From an uncultured Halomonas sp. (GTDB lineage Bacteria > Pseudomonadota > Gammaproteobacteria > Pseudomonadales > Halomonadaceae), in contig NZ_CANLFS010000001.1 in assembly GCF_947490095.1 (NCBI RefSeq), forward strand, positions 1 to 64,000: a stretch of DNA of 64,000 nt, given 5' to 3'. The position numbers were made by a program, and so were the translations under genes. The notes under the pieces are model-generated. The model saw only the letters and a program-made list of their open reading frames with translations. It had not been told where the DNA came from and searched no databases. Each line of letters starts with the position of its first letter. The first letter of the stretch is position 1. Positions 45,091-53,200 of the stretch are shown here, in pieces.

Positions 45091-45645
45091 ATGGCACTGA
45101 AAGCCACAATTTTTAAGGCAAGGCTCCAGATTGCCGACATGGATCGCCACTACTACGGCGAGCATGCTCTCACCCTTGCCCGCCATCCGTCGGAGACCGA
45201 CGAGCGCATGATGTTGCGCGTGCTGGCTTTCGCCCGACATGCCCATGAAGATCTTGCCTTCGGCCGGGGTGTCAGCACCGAGGATGAGCCCGACCTATGG
45301 ATCCGGAGCCTGACCGGCGAGGTCGAGCTCTGGATTCAGCTGGGGCAGCCGGATGAGCGCGAGATACGCCGCGCCTGCGGCCGCGCTAGGCAGGTGGTGC
45401 TGTATACCTACAGCGGCCAAGGCGCCAGCATCTGGTGGGAGCAGCTCGGCAGGAAGCTTTCCAGCCTGGGTAACCTCTCCGTCTACGACATCCCTGTGGA
45501 GAGCATGGCGGTGCTAGGGCAGTTGGTGGCGCGCGGCATGGAAATCAATATCTCCATCCAGGATGGCGCCATCTGGCTGGCCAATGCCGAGACGGCGGTA
45601 GAGGTAAGCATCGAGGTGCGCCAGGAAGCCGGCACGACTCACTAG
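45091..45645 (+). CDS. yaeQ: YaeQ family protein
   Basis: Protein of 184 residues closely matching YaeQ (E. coli 181), which has a PD-(D/E)xK nuclease-like fold. Visible hallmarks are MALKATIFKARLQIADMDRH at the start, the paired DEPDLW near residue 70 and EVELWIQLGQPDEREIRRAC near 80. E. coli YaeQ was reported to suppress RfaH loss, but its biochemical role is not settled. I prefer ATG 45091, with TGAGG upstream, over ATG 45064, because the protein then starts exactly like the family. Confidence 0.9.
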   Translation: MALKATIFKARLQIADMDRHYYGEHALTLARHPSETDERMMLRVLAFARHAHEDLAFGRGVSTEDEPDLWIRSLTGEVELWIQLGQPDEREIRRACGRARQVVLYTYSGQGASIWWEQLGRKLSSLGNLSVYDIPVESMAVLGQLVARGMEINISIQDGAIWLANAETAVEVSIEVRQEAGTTH

Positions 45646-45737
45646 CAAGCGACGCCGCCATCGCCCCAGCCACTCGAAGAAGGGTGGGGCGTCCTATGAC
45701 CGAGGCGTATCACAATTTGGCGGAGTAGAAACAAGAA

Positions 45738-45753
45738 ACCCGCCACGGTGGGT
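45738..45753 (-). terminator. Weak terminator after the DUF3037 gene
   Basis: On the minus strand ACCCACC and GGCGGGT form a 7-bp stem with one A-C mismatch and a two-base spacer, followed by TTCTTGTTT. It lies 10 bases past the DUF3037 stop codon. Confidence 0.45.
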
Positions 45754-45762
45754 GGTGGGGGA

Positions 45763-46590
45763 TCAGAAAGCGGCAGGAGACTCGGCAATTGCCTTCTGCA
45801 TGGCTTCTCGCCCGATGCTGTCAGGTAGTAAGCGAATGTGGGGTTTGCTCTCCAGCGCCCGGGCGACCTCGATGTAGGCCTTCAGGTGTTGGCCCTGCGC
45901 GGTAGGTCGCCGGCTGATGAATACTGCATCGGCGGGCGCCGCTCCGGCAGCAATCAGGCGCTCCATCTTGGAAACCCACTTGTCGCCCTTCTCGAGGATG
46001 CTGCTAGGGTCATCGAGGTCGAATGAGATCGGCTTGATCGCCTGGCGAGGCGTGCTGTTATCCTGCCACAGGAAGGGGAAGGTCACCTTATAGTAGCCCG
46101 CTGTTAGCGTGCCCTTGTCGTAGTGACGATTAGGCAGATTCTTGAGCAGGCGATTGACCCGCTGAGTCAGCTGCTGCTCGACGTCCGGCTTGCTGTCGAA
46201 CTCATGGTGCACGTAATTGAGAAACAGTTTCTCAAGGGCTTCTTCCGGCTTGGCTGCGGCAATAACCCCGGGCCGGCTGAAGCGCAGGATCGTCTCGCTA
46301 GGTCCGGTCAGGTGCTTGAAGACGGAGAGCTGAAGTTTGCTATCGGAAGCATGCTTCTGCATCACATCACTGATCCGTGCCAGTTCGTTGGCTATGCCAC
46401 GACGGGCGTTCAACAGCACTTTTTTATCCAGCTTGGAAAAGAATTGGGTGATGCGCTTGTAATGGCGAGTCTCAAGACGATAGAGGAACGTACCATTGTT
46501 GCAGAGCATGACGACCCCCAGGTTAGCGAACTCACCTGTCTCGGGGTAGGGCTGGAAGCGCAGCACCGCATAGTTGCAAATGGTGCTCAT
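45763..46590 (-). CDS. DUF3037 protein, partner of HipA-like kinase
   Basis: Protein of 275 residues that fits DUF3037 by its N terminus (NYAVLRFQPYPETGEFANLG, then VVMLCNN) and by its pairing with a HipA-like kinase gene, whose stop codon it overlaps by four bases (ATGA). The middle is charged and helical; no membrane segment, signal peptide or known catalytic motif is visible. The two genes are less GC-rich than their neighbours and lie between a tRNA-Ser/yaeQ segment and a Nudix gene, which suggests acquisition. Function unknown; a regulator or substrate of the kinase is a reasonable guess only. Confidence 0.8.
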   Translation of the reverse strand: MSTICNYAVLRFQPYPETGEFANLGVVMLCNNGTFLYRLETRHYKRITQFFSKLDKKVLLNARRGIANELARISDVMQKHASDSKLQLSVFKHLTGPSETILRFSRPGVIAAAKPEEALEKLFLNYVHHEFDSKPDVEQQLTQRVNRLLKNLPNRHYDKGTLTAGYYKVTFPFLWQDNSTPRQAIKPISFDLDDPSSILEKGDKWVSKMERLIAAGAAPADAVFISRRPTAQGQHLKAYIEVARALESKPHIRLLPDSIGREAMQKAIAESPAAF

Positions 46591-47333
46591 TGGTTTCTCC
46601 AGATGTCATCCGCATTGAGTCGACTCAACCATTGGTAACGCTCTTTGAGCGTCGGCTGGGATGGAGTCGTATCATCACCCTGATCTCTATAGACCCACTC
46701 GTCGGGCAAAAGGTCGATGATCGTATCCCAGTCGGACAAGGCGCTGTCAAGCACCGATATATGAGACTCTCTCACTACCAGATCGTCGAGAGCCGCCGTC
46801 TGGCCGCTGAAGACATGGCGTTTCGTCCAGTCCGGAGTCTCTAGCTCTAGCAGGGCGACGTTGTGGTCGATGACCGCTAGGTGATATTCAGGTGTTATCA
46901 ATAGATTGACGTTGCCGCCTAGATCGGTCAACTGCCGATCGCCGTTGTTGACCCATATGTCAAACAGTAGCACACGTTGCTGCAGGACCTCGTCGATGCT
47001 GCTCACCTGGGAGAAGCGTAGTTCGGCCGCCTGTTCGAGAAGGAGCGAGGCGAAGGCGGGCCCACCACCGAGCTCGTATGCTTTTTCCACCCCACAATGT
47101 GCAAGGAGCACTGGTGAGATCTCCATGATGCCGTGATCCGGGATGGGAAGTTCGCAGCGGTTACCCAGCTCGGCACAGATTAGCTCCGAGATGAGAGCGG
47201 GCCGGCCGGCGCCGTCGACTCCCTTAACGACGTAAATGTCACCTTCCGTGTCTCGCACCAGAAAGGGGCGGGAACGGCCTTGCTCAGTGGGCCTGAGGAC
47301 TTCCTCGGCCACCAGCGTGCGCTGAATCATCAT
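46587..47333 (-). CDS. HipA-like kinase domain protein
   Basis: Protein of 248 residues resembling the kinase fold of HipA. A VVKG motif near residue 35 could hold the ATP-binding lysine, LLFDIWVNNGDRQLTD near residue 123 matches the HipA catalytic loop (D...N..DR), and LAVIDHNVALL near 152 fits the metal-binding DFG position. It lacks the HipA N-terminal subdomain and HipB partner; instead it is coupled to the DUF3037 gene. HipA kinases phosphorylate GltX or other translation factors; the target here is unknown. Starts MM at 47333. Base composition is less GC-rich than the surroundings. Confidence 0.8.
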   Translation of the reverse strand: MMIQRTLVAEEVLRPTEQGRSRPFLVRDTEGDIYVVKGVDGAGRPALISELICAELGNRCELPIPDHGIMEISPVLLAHCGVEKAYELGGGPAFASLLLEQAAELRFSQVSSIDEVLQQRVLLFDIWVNNGDRQLTDLGGNVNLLITPEYHLAVIDHNVALLELETPDWTKRHVFSGQTAALDDLVVRESHISVLDSALSDWDTIIDLLPDEWVYRDQGDDTTPSQPTLKERYQWLSRLNADDIWRNQ

Positions 47334-47466
47334 CCCTGAGGATGTCCTCCCATATCAGTGCATCAGCACGAGTGTAGTCCACGAGCTTTCAGCGAGCCTT
47401 AGTGGCATAGCGGACCTGACCCCCTGGTCTTGCGCTATGATTCCTCATACAGACAATCGGGTGCCG

Positions 47467-47919
47467 ATGATGACGAAGCAGATGCCACGCCCGATAGCGG
47501 CGGTATCCTGTGCCCTGATCCGGGATGGGCGCATGCTGATGGTCCGCCGGGCCCATGCCCCTAACGCCGGTCGCCTGGCGCTGCCGGGGGGCAAGGTGGA
47601 GCCCGGCGAGACGCTACAGGCCGCCGCCGAGCGCGAGCTCCAGGAAGAAACCGGGCTCGTGGCCCGCGCCGGCGAGGTGTTCACGGCCTTCGATGTGTTC
47701 GACCCCGGGGCCCACGACCGCCTGGGCGCCCATTACGTCGTGATCGTGCTGCGCATGGCCTGGCGGGGCGGGGTGGAGGCCGCGGCAAGCGATGCCACCC
47801 AGCTGGTCTGGCTGGATCGGCCCGGGCTCGAGGTCGCCGGCCATGACGTCTGCGCCACCGCCGCGCGAGTCGCCGCGGCGCTTCTCGAGGAGCCCTCACC
47901 GGGTGGCAACGCTTCTTGA
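47467..47919 (+). CDS. Nudix hydrolase
   Basis: Nudix protein of about 150 residues. The Nudix box GKVEPGETLQAAAEREL-QEETGL is intact near residue 41. The compact single domain and the LALPGGKVEPGE lead resemble ADP-ribose pyrophosphatase or MutT-like enzymes that clean up nucleotide derivatives; the substrate is undetermined. The start is uncertain: ATG at 47467 or 47470, GTG at 47461, or ATG at 47437; none has a good ribosome site. I chose the one nearest the conserved PIAAVSCALIRDG strand. Confidence 0.85.
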   Translation: MMTKQMPRPIAAVSCALIRDGRMLMVRRAHAPNAGRLALPGGKVEPGETLQAAAERELQEETGLVARAGEVFTAFDVFDPGAHDRLGAHYVVIVLRMAWRGGVEAAASDATQLVWLDRPGLEVAGHDVCATAARVAAALLEEPSPGGNAS

Positions 47920-48073
47920 CGGCTCGGCATCACGGAGCTTAATGTCGAGGATCGGCTCCGGTGTGGGAGGCGATCCGCGAGGGCCAAGGTGTCCCCGGCT
48001 CTTGCGTGAAAAACCCGCAGCCGGCATTCTAGTTGATTGCCAAGATCAACTGACCACAGGGAGCACAGGATCA

Positions 48074-48748
48074 ATGGCCTATCAAGAGTCACATATGACC
48101 CGCCAGCAGGCCCAGGCAGGGGTTGCCAGCACCAACAAGGTACTGCGTAACACCTACGGCTTGCTGGCCATGACGCTGCTCTTCTCCGCAGTGACCGCCG
48201 GCGCCGCCGTGGCGATGGGCATCGAGCGCATCAACATTCTGGTGTTCTTCATCGGCGCCTATGGCCTGATGTTTCTGGTTCACAAGACCGCCCACTCGGC
48301 CATGGGGCTGCTGACCACCTTCGCCTTCACCGGCTTCATGGGATTCACCCTGGGTCCGATACTCAACGCCTACCTGGCGATGCCTAACGGCGCGGCCCTG
48401 GTGATGAACGCCCTGGCGATGACCGGCCTGACGTTTATCGGCCTCTCCGCCGTGGCGCTGATCACCAAGAAGGACTTCAGCTTCCTCGCCAACTTCATGA
48501 TGGCGGGTGCCATCGTGCTGATGCTGGCCATGGTGGCCGGGATCTTCTTCCAGATCCCCGCGCTGATGCTGATGGTGTCCGCCGGCTTCGTGCTGTTCTC
48601 CTCCGCGGCGATCCTCTACCAGACCAGCGAGATCGTTCATCGCGCCGGCGAGACGAACTATATCCTGGCCACCATCACCCTCTATGTGGCCATCTATAAC
48701 CTCTTCGTGAGCCTGCTCTCCCTGCTGGGTATCATGAGCAGCGACTAA
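48074..48748 (+). CDS. yccA: Bax inhibitor-1/YccA family membrane protein
   Basis: Inner-membrane protein of 224 residues with seven hydrophobic helices from about residue 25. NKVLRNTYGLLAMTLLFSAV and the AMVAGIFFQIPALML helix match the YccA/BI-1 (UPF0005) family. E. coli YccA inhibits FtsH digestion of membrane proteins such as SecY; other members pass Ca2+ or H+. ATG 48074 follows CACAGGAT; an open frame to 47792 shadows the Nudix gene. yccA beside tus genes matches E. coli, where yccA neighbours tusE. Confidence 0.88.
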   Translation: MAYQESHMTRQQAQAGVASTNKVLRNTYGLLAMTLLFSAVTAGAAVAMGIERINILVFFIGAYGLMFLVHKTAHSAMGLLTTFAFTGFMGFTLGPILNAYLAMPNGAALVMNALAMTGLTFIGLSAVALITKKDFSFLANFMMAGAIVLMLAMVAGIFFQIPALMLMVSAGFVLFSSAAILYQTSEIVHRAGETNYILATITLYVAIYNLFVSLLSLLGIMSSD

Positions 48749-48772
48749 GCCTGTCCAGGCACGCCTACCTTG

Positions 48773-48804
48773 TCTGGCCCCGCCTCGGCGGGGCCAGATT
48801 GTTT
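48773..48804 (+). terminator. Rho-independent terminator after yccA
   Basis: TCTGGCCCCGCC (48773-48784) and GGCGGGGCCAGA (48787-48798) form a 12-base inverted repeat, followed by TTGTTT. It lies 25 bases after the yccA stop and before tusD. Confidence 0.8.
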
Positions 48805-48827
48805 CAGGATATCTTCAGGAGCTTCCG

Positions 48828-49220
48828 GTGCGCTACGCCATCCTTCTGCTCGATGCGCCCTATACCAGCCAGGCGGCCCACTCGGCGCTTCGCTTCACCC
48901 GCGCGCTGCTGGCGCGGGGGCATGACGTCGAGGGGGTGTTCTTTTACCATGAGGGCGTGCATAACGCCGCCAGGCTCGCCGCGCCGCCCCAGGACGAACC
49001 CCACCTGGTGGATGCCTGGGCCGAGCTGGGGCGGGGCCATGACGTGGCCCTGCAGGTCTGCATTGCCGCCGCCCTGAGGCGAGGCCTGCTCGACGAACAG
49101 GAGGCCAGCCGGCACGGCAAGCAGGGGTTCAGCGTCGAGCCCCCGTTCGAGTTGACCGGACTGGGTCAGCTCGTCGACCTGGGCCTGCGCTGCGACCGAC
49201 TCATCACCTTCGGCCCCTGA
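48828..49220 (+). CDS. tusD: Sulfurtransferase TusD
   Basis: DsrE-fold subunit, 130 residues, of the TusBCD heterohexamer that relays sulfur from TusA to TusE for 2-thiouridine in tRNA wobble positions. The active cysteine is in LQVCIAAALRRG near residue 78, as in E. coli C78. The start is GTG at 48828; TTCAGGATATCTTCAGGAGC supplies AGGAG upstream. First of tusDCBE. Confidence 0.93.
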   Translation: MRYAILLLDAPYTSQAAHSALRFTRALLARGHDVEGVFFYHEGVHNAARLAAPPQDEPHLVDAWAELGRGHDVALQVCIAAALRRGLLDEQEASRHGKQGFSVEPPFELTGLGQLVDLGLRCDRLITFGP

Positions 49221-49231
49221 GGAGGCTTTTC

Positions 49232-49606
49232 ATGACAGAGGATACGCCGTCGGCAGAGCTGCTGGTGATACTGCGCCATGCGCCCCACGGGTCCAGCTGG
49301 CTCAAGGAGGGGCTGGATGTGGCCCTGGTGGCGGCGGCCTTCGACCGTCGGGTGACGCTGCTCTTCATGGGGGAGGGGGTCACGGCGCTCCTCGAGGGCC
49401 AGCAGGCCGGCCCCCTGGGGCAGAAGGGCACGGCCGCGACCCTGGAAATGCTCGAGATGTACGACGTCGATAGCCTGGTGGTCGAGAAGCGCAGCCTGGA
49501 CGCGCTGGGCCTGAGCGGCGACCAGTTGATGCTCCCGACCCGGGAGGTGACGGAGGCGGGGATCGCCGCCCTGGTGGCCTCACACGCCCTGGTACTGAAC
49601 TTCTGA
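49232..49606 (+). CDS. tusC: Sulfurtransferase subunit TusC
   Basis: DsrF-like subunit of 124 residues in the TusBCD complex. GSSWLKEGLDVALVAAAFDR and VTLLFMGEGV fit the family; no conserved active cysteine is present, as expected for TusC. The ATG at 49232 has TGAGGAGGC upstream, 11 bases after tusD. Its TGA overlaps an in-frame-shifted ATG of the tusB region. Confidence 0.93.
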   Translation: MTEDTPSAELLVILRHAPHGSSWLKEGLDVALVAAAFDRRVTLLFMGEGVTALLEGQQAGPLGQKGTAATLEMLEMYDVDSLVVEKRSLDALGLSGDQLMLPTREVTEAGIAALVASHALVLNF

Positions 49607-49617
49607 TGAGAGACACC

Positions 49618-49905
49618 ATGTTGCTGCATACCCTGAATCGCCCTCCGTCGTCTCGGGTACTCGACCAGGCACTGGCGGGCATGGGCCCGGAGGATCGGCT
49701 GTTGCTCATCGAGGACGGCGTGATCGGCGCCTTGCCGGCGCAGCGGGAACGCTTCGCCGGGGTGGCCGGGCGCCTCTACGCCCTGCACGAGGATCTCGCC
49801 GCCCGTGGGCTTCTCACCCGCTGTGATGACGCGGTGCGGGTGGTCGACGTGGAGGGCTTTGTGGCCCTGACCGAAACGTGTGAGCGCACAGTGAGCTGGT
49901 ACTAA
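49618..49905 (+). CDS. tusB: Sulfurtransferase subunit TusB
   Basis: DsrH-like subunit, 95 residues from ATG 49618 (MLLHTLNRPP, matching E. coli MLHTLHRSP). An ATG at 49606, overlapping the tusC stop by one base, would add four residues and is the coupled alternative. LLLIEDGVIGAL near residue 28 is the family core. It completes TusBCD. Its TAA shares its last base with the tusE ATG. Confidence 0.9.
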   Translation: MLLHTLNRPPSSRVLDQALAGMGPEDRLLLIEDGVIGALPAQRERFAGVAGRLYALHEDLAARGLLTRCDDAVRVVDVEGFVALTETCERTVSWY

Positions 49906-50258
49906 TGGCGAGTACAGAAATATACCGTTATCTATATTCGACAGACAACAGCATCCCCCTCGATCCCGAGGGCTATCTCGTCGACATGTCGGAGTGGTCG
50001 CCGGAGGTGGCCGAGCGGCTCGCCCAGGAGGAGGGTATCGTCTTGACCGAGGAGCACTGGGAGGTGATCCGGGTGCTGCGAGACTTCTATGCCCGCTTCG
50101 AGCAGGCACCGGCCATGCGCCCGCTGGTGAAGGCCGTGGGGCAGGCTCTCGGCGCCGAGAAGGGGCGCTCCCTGCATCTGATGAGGCTCTTCCCGGAAAG
50201 CCCCGCCAAGGTCGGCGCCCGCCTGGCCGGGCTGCCCAAGCCCGCCAACTGCCTGTGA
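49905..50258 (+). CDS. tusE: Sulfurtransferase TusE (DsrC family)
   Basis: Sulfur carrier of 117 residues that accepts persulfide from TusD and passes it to MnmA. LDPEGYLVDMSEWSPEVAE is the DsrC-family opening, and the C terminus PANCL carries the essential penultimate cysteine; only one Cys in the arm is present, as in TusE rather than sulfite-reductase DsrC. The ATG shares one base with the tusB stop. Confidence 0.93.
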   Translation: MASTEIYRYLYSTDNSIPLDPEGYLVDMSEWSPEVAERLAQEEGIVLTEEHWEVIRVLRDFYARFEQAPAMRPLVKAVGQALGAEKGRSLHLMRLFPESPAKVGARLAGLPKPANCL

Positions 50259-50265
50259 GTTCGCC

Positions 50266-50841
50266 ATGAACTTCCTGGCCCATGCCTGGCTCGCCCGCCG
50301 CGGCAACGACGACTTCCTCTATGGCAACCTGATCGCCGACGGCGTGAAGGGCAGGAATCTGGAGGAGTGGCCCGCCGACGTGGCCCGGGGGATCCGCCAC
50401 CATCGCCACGTGGATGCCTTCGTGGATGGCCATGCGGTGACCCACAGCATCCTGACTCGCTCGCCGGGCTGGGGCAGGCGCTACGCGGGCATCGCCCTGG
50501 ACCTGGTGTGGGACCACTTCGTGGCCCTCGAGCTGACGCAGGCGAGGGCGGAGGGGCCGATCGTATCGCGCACCTATGAGCTGCTGGCCAGGCGCTCGGC
50601 GCCGTCACGCCTGGCCCTCATGGTGCCCGTGTTGGTGGAGCAGGACTGGCTGCGTCGCTATGCCGACTTTGCCTTTACCTGCCGCGCCATCGGCGGCATC
50701 GGCCAGCGCCTGTCCGGCCCCAACCGGCTGGCGGAACTCGTACCCTGGCTCGAAGCCGAGTACCCGGTGTTGCGCGAGGACTTCCAGTGCCTCTGGCCCG
50801 AGGTCTGCCGGGCACTGGAAGTCGCCTCCGAGGCGGAGTAG
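50266..50841 (+). CDS. acpH: Acyl carrier protein phosphodiesterase AcpH
   Basis: HD-like metal phosphodiesterase of 191 residues (E. coli 193) that removes the 4'-phosphopantetheine from acyl carrier protein. MNFLAHAWLA, GNLIADGVKG near residue 20 and GIRHHRHVDAFVDGH near 43 hold the metal ligands, and LDLVWDHF near 78 is conserved. ATG 50266 follows TGAGTTCGCC, eight bases after tusE, so it probably rides the tus operon. It converges with moeA. Confidence 0.9.
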   Translation: MNFLAHAWLARRGNDDFLYGNLIADGVKGRNLEEWPADVARGIRHHRHVDAFVDGHAVTHSILTRSPGWGRRYAGIALDLVWDHFVALELTQARAEGPIVSRTYELLARRSAPSRLALMVPVLVEQDWLRRYADFAFTCRAIGGIGQRLSGPNRLAELVPWLEAEYPVLREDFQCLWPEVCRALEVASEAE

Positions 50842-50864
50842 GCGACGCGTCGCTCAGGCGTCGC
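50842..50864. terminator. Possible bidirectional terminator, acpH/moeA
   Basis: GCGACGC (50842-50848) and GCGTCGC (50858-50864) form a 7-bp stem between the convergent acpH and moeA ends, followed on the plus strand by TTCTC. The T run is poor. Confidence 0.35.
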
Positions 50865-52074
50865 TTCTCAGCCATAGGCAGGTCAGGCGATCCCCCGGGG
50901 ATATCGCGCTCTCCGGGGGAATCACCGCCAGGGCGTCGGCCTCGATGCACGAGGAGAGCACCGCCGAGTTCTGGTCGGCAAAGGCCTGGGCATGCACGCC
51001 CCGCTCGTCGAACCTCAGGGTCACCCGCATATAGTGGGCCCGCGGACCGGTGCGGGTCGTGAAATCGCTGAACGCCGGGATTTCCGTGAGTGTCGCCAGC
51101 GCCGGACAGGCCAGCATGCTGCCGATCAGGGGCCTCAGGAAGAGCCAGGTGCCCACGAAGCTCGACACCGGGTTGCCGGGCAGCCCCACGAAGCGGGCCA
51201 TGCCCTCGCCATGGCCCCGGGGAATGCGCCCCAGCGCCAAAGGCTTGCCCGGGCGAATGGCCAGGCGCCACAGATCCAGCTCGCCCAGGGCCTCGACCGC
51301 GGCCTTGACGTGGTCCTCCTCGCCGACGCTGACGCCGCCGGTGGTCACCACGATATCGGCCTGGTCGGCGGCACTGGCGAGCATCTCGCGGGTGACGGCC
51401 GGGTCGTCGGGGATCGACGCCGCCATCACGATGGTGGCCCCGAAGCGCTCCAGCAGCCGACGCAGCATGGGGCGGTTGGAGTTGTAGAGCTGTCCGGGGC
51501 CGAGAGGGGTGCCGGGGTCGACGATCTCGTCGCCGGTGGAAAGCAGGGCGACTCGGGGCCGGCGGCGGACCTCGACCTGGGTCACGCCCTGGCCGGCGAG
51601 ATGGCCCAGGGCGGCGGCCTCCAAGCGGCGTCCGGCTTCCAGCAGGATGGTGCCGGCCGCCACATCCCGTCCCCGACGACGGATGCTGTCTCCCTGGGTC
51701 ACGTCGCCCGGGATCGTGGCCGTCTCTCCCGTCGCCTCGACGCGCTCCTGCATCACCACGCAATCGGCCCCCGGCGGAATTTCGCCGCCGGTGAAGATGC
51801 GCGCGCAGCTGCCGGGCTCCAGGGGCCTGGCCGGATTGCCGGCGGCGATGCGCTGGCTGATCGGCAGGGTCTTGCCCGCATCGCCATGGTTCAGGGCATA
51901 GCCATCCATGGCGCTGTTATCGAAGGAGGGCACATCGAGGCGCGCCGTGACGTCATTGGCCAGCACACGGCCGGCCGCCTCGTCACACGCCAGCCACTCG
52001 GTATCCAGCACGCCGACGCCCTGCAGCAGGGCCTCCAGCGCCGTGGTAACCGGCTTGAGTTCACTCCTATCCAT
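50854..52074 (-). CDS. moeA: Molybdopterin molybdenumtransferase MoeA
   Basis: Enzyme of 406 residues that inserts molybdate into adenylylated molybdopterin, needed for the formate dehydrogenase encoded nearby. Motifs include VPSFDNSAMDGYAL near residue 48, IFTGGEIPPGADCVVMQE near 92, and LLSTGDEIVDPG, TTGGVSVGEEDHVKAA and LPGNPVSSFVGTW in the MogA-like domain. The ATG at 52074 is the first codon after a tandem repeat derived from the moaB 3' end. Second gene in the moaB-moeA pair. Confidence 0.95.
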   Translation of the reverse strand: MDRSELKPVTTALEALLQGVGVLDTEWLACDEAAGRVLANDVTARLDVPSFDNSAMDGYALNHGDAGKTLPISQRIAAGNPARPLEPGSCARIFTGGEIPPGADCVVMQERVEATGETATIPGDVTQGDSIRRRGRDVAAGTILLEAGRRLEAAALGHLAGQGVTQVEVRRRPRVALLSTGDEIVDPGTPLGPGQLYNSNRPMLRRLLERFGATIVMAASIPDDPAVTREMLASAADQADIVVTTGGVSVGEEDHVKAAVEALGELDLWRLAIRPGKPLALGRIPRGHGEGMARFVGLPGNPVSSFVGTWLFLRPLIGSMLACPALATLTEIPAFSDFTTRTGPRAHYMRVTLRFDERGVHAQAFADQNSAVLSSCIEADALAVIPPESAISPGDRLTCLWLRSDA

Positions 52075-52260
52075 GTTGGCCTCGCTCGGGGATTACGAGG
52101 TTGGCCTGAACGTATAGAGAGTTACATGGTTTATGCGGATTGATGGTCATGTCAGCTATGTCAGTCATGTTGGCCTCGCTCGGGGATTACGAGGTTGGCC
52201 TGAACGTATAAAGAGTTACATGGCTTATGTGGGTTGATGGTCATGTCAGTCATGCTGGCC
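52074..52260. repeat. 94-bp tandem duplication between moaB and moeA
   Basis: The block starting TGTTGGCCTCGCTCGGGGAT at 52074 recurs at 52168, 94 bases on, with few changes, and a shorter diverged copy begins at 52253 within the moaB 3' end. Read on the minus strand, each copy contains codons for the moaB C-terminal NLVIPERGQH segment, so the gap was built by repeated duplication of the moaB end. No gene lies here. Confidence 0.88.
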
Positions 52261-52767
52261 TCGCTCGGGAATCACGAGATTAGCAAAGTTGCATGGCTTA
52301 TGACGGCTATCGAGCTGTTCGGCGAGGATGCCGTCCCAGGCGGTTCGACAGGCCCCGGTGGAGCCGGGCAGGCAGAAGAGCACGGTGGCATTGGCCAGGC
52401 CGCCCAGGCAGCGGCTCTGCACGGTGGAACTGCCGATTTCCTGCCAGCTTAGCTGGCGGAAGAGCTCGCCGAAGCCCTCTATGCGCTTGTCGAGGAGCAC
52501 CGATACCGCCTCCGGCGTGGAGTCGCGGCCGGTGAAGCCCGTTCCGCCGGTGGTCAGCACGACCTGGATCTCGGGGTCGGCAATCCAGGCCGAGACCCGG
52601 GCGCGGATCAGGTAGATGTCGTCGGGGACGATGCGCTTGTCGGCCAGGCGGTGTCCCGCGGCCTCCAGGCGCTGCACCAGGGCCTGGCCGCTGCGATCGG
52701 TCTCCTCGGTCCGGGTATCGGAGACCGTCAGTACGGCGACGGAGAGGGGAATCATCGATTCAGCCAT
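52246..52767 (-). CDS. moaB: Molybdenum cofactor biosynthesis protein MoaB
   Basis: MogA/MoaB-fold protein of 173 residues that binds molybdopterin and probably adenylylates it before MoeA acts. VAVLTVSDTRTEETDRSG near the N terminus, TTGGTGFTGRDSTPEAV near residue 75 and FCLPGSTGACRTAW near 135 are typical. I chose ATG 52767 with GGAG ten bases upstream; ATG 52755 is four codons on. The open frame to 52887 shadows the DUF1244 gene. Its C-terminal end overlaps a tandem duplication. Confidence 0.93.
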   Translation of the reverse strand: MAESMIPLSVAVLTVSDTRTEETDRSGQALVQRLEAAGHRLADKRIVPDDIYLIRARVSAWIADPEIQVVLTTGGTGFTGRDSTPEAVSVLLDKRIEGFGELFRQLSWQEIGSSTVQSRCLGGLANATVLFCLPGSTGACRTAWDGILAEQLDSRHKPCNFANLVIPERGQHD

Positions 52768-53110
52768 TCTGTGCTGACTCCTCGCCGTTCTGCCGGGCCT
52801 TGGCCTGCTTGCGCGCGTTGTGCGCCTCGAAGGCGGCCTGCTGCTCCGGGGTCGCCTCTTGCTGGTACTTGGCCTTCCACTCGCCATAGGGCATGCCGTA
52901 GACGTACTCCCGGGCCGTGTCGTAGTCGAGCTCGGCGCCGCGCTCTTCGGCGGCTCCCACCAGCCACTTGGACAGGCAGTTGCGGCAGAAGTCGGCGAGG
53001 ATCATCAGGTCGATGTTCTGCACGTCCTTATGCTCGTCGAGATGGCGCAGGAGGTGGCGAAACGCGGCGGCTTCGAGTTCGGTGCGGGTCGCTTCGTCGA
53101 GATGTTGCAT
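52760..53110 (-). CDS. DUF1244 family protein
   Basis: Small helical protein of 116 residues. The DUF1244 core is read at DLMILADFCRNCLSKWLV near residue 34 and DYDTAREYVYGMPYGEWKAK near 61; the paired cysteines in FCRNCL could bind metal, but function is unknown. The C terminus is charged and glutamine-rich. ATG 53110 has AGGAG seven bases upstream. Its stop overlaps the moaB start by eight bases, so the two are coupled; this pairing with Moco genes may be incidental. Confidence 0.88.
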   Translation of the reverse strand: MQHLDEATRTELEAAAFRHLLRHLDEHKDVQNIDLMILADFCRNCLSKWLVGAAEERGAELDYDTAREYVYGMPYGEWKAKYQQEATPEQQAAFEAHNARKQAKARQNGEESAQNG

Positions 53111-53147
53111 CGGATATCTCCTCTGAGTCGTTTCGGCCCAGAATACC

Positions 53148-53176
53148 AAAAAGACACCGCCGAAGGGCGGTGTCTT
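53148..53176 (-). terminator. Rho-independent terminator of the fdh operon
   Basis: On the minus strand AAGACACCGCC and GGCGGTGTCTT form a perfect 11-bp stem with a four-base CTTC loop (53151-53176), followed by TTTTT. It lies 25 bases past the stop of the formate dehydrogenase gamma gene. Confidence 0.93.
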
Positions 53177-53200
53177 GATTTGCGGGCTTCCGGGTAATCC

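Noticed and set aside
44767..47436. Integrative element at tRNA-Ser
   Set aside because: No integrase gene and no repeated tRNA 3' end were found downstream; only the composition of the DUF3037/HipA-like pair hints at transfer.
50854..52260. Moco riboswitch upstream of moeA
   Set aside because: The gap is explained by duplicated moaB coding sequence and shows no structured leader.
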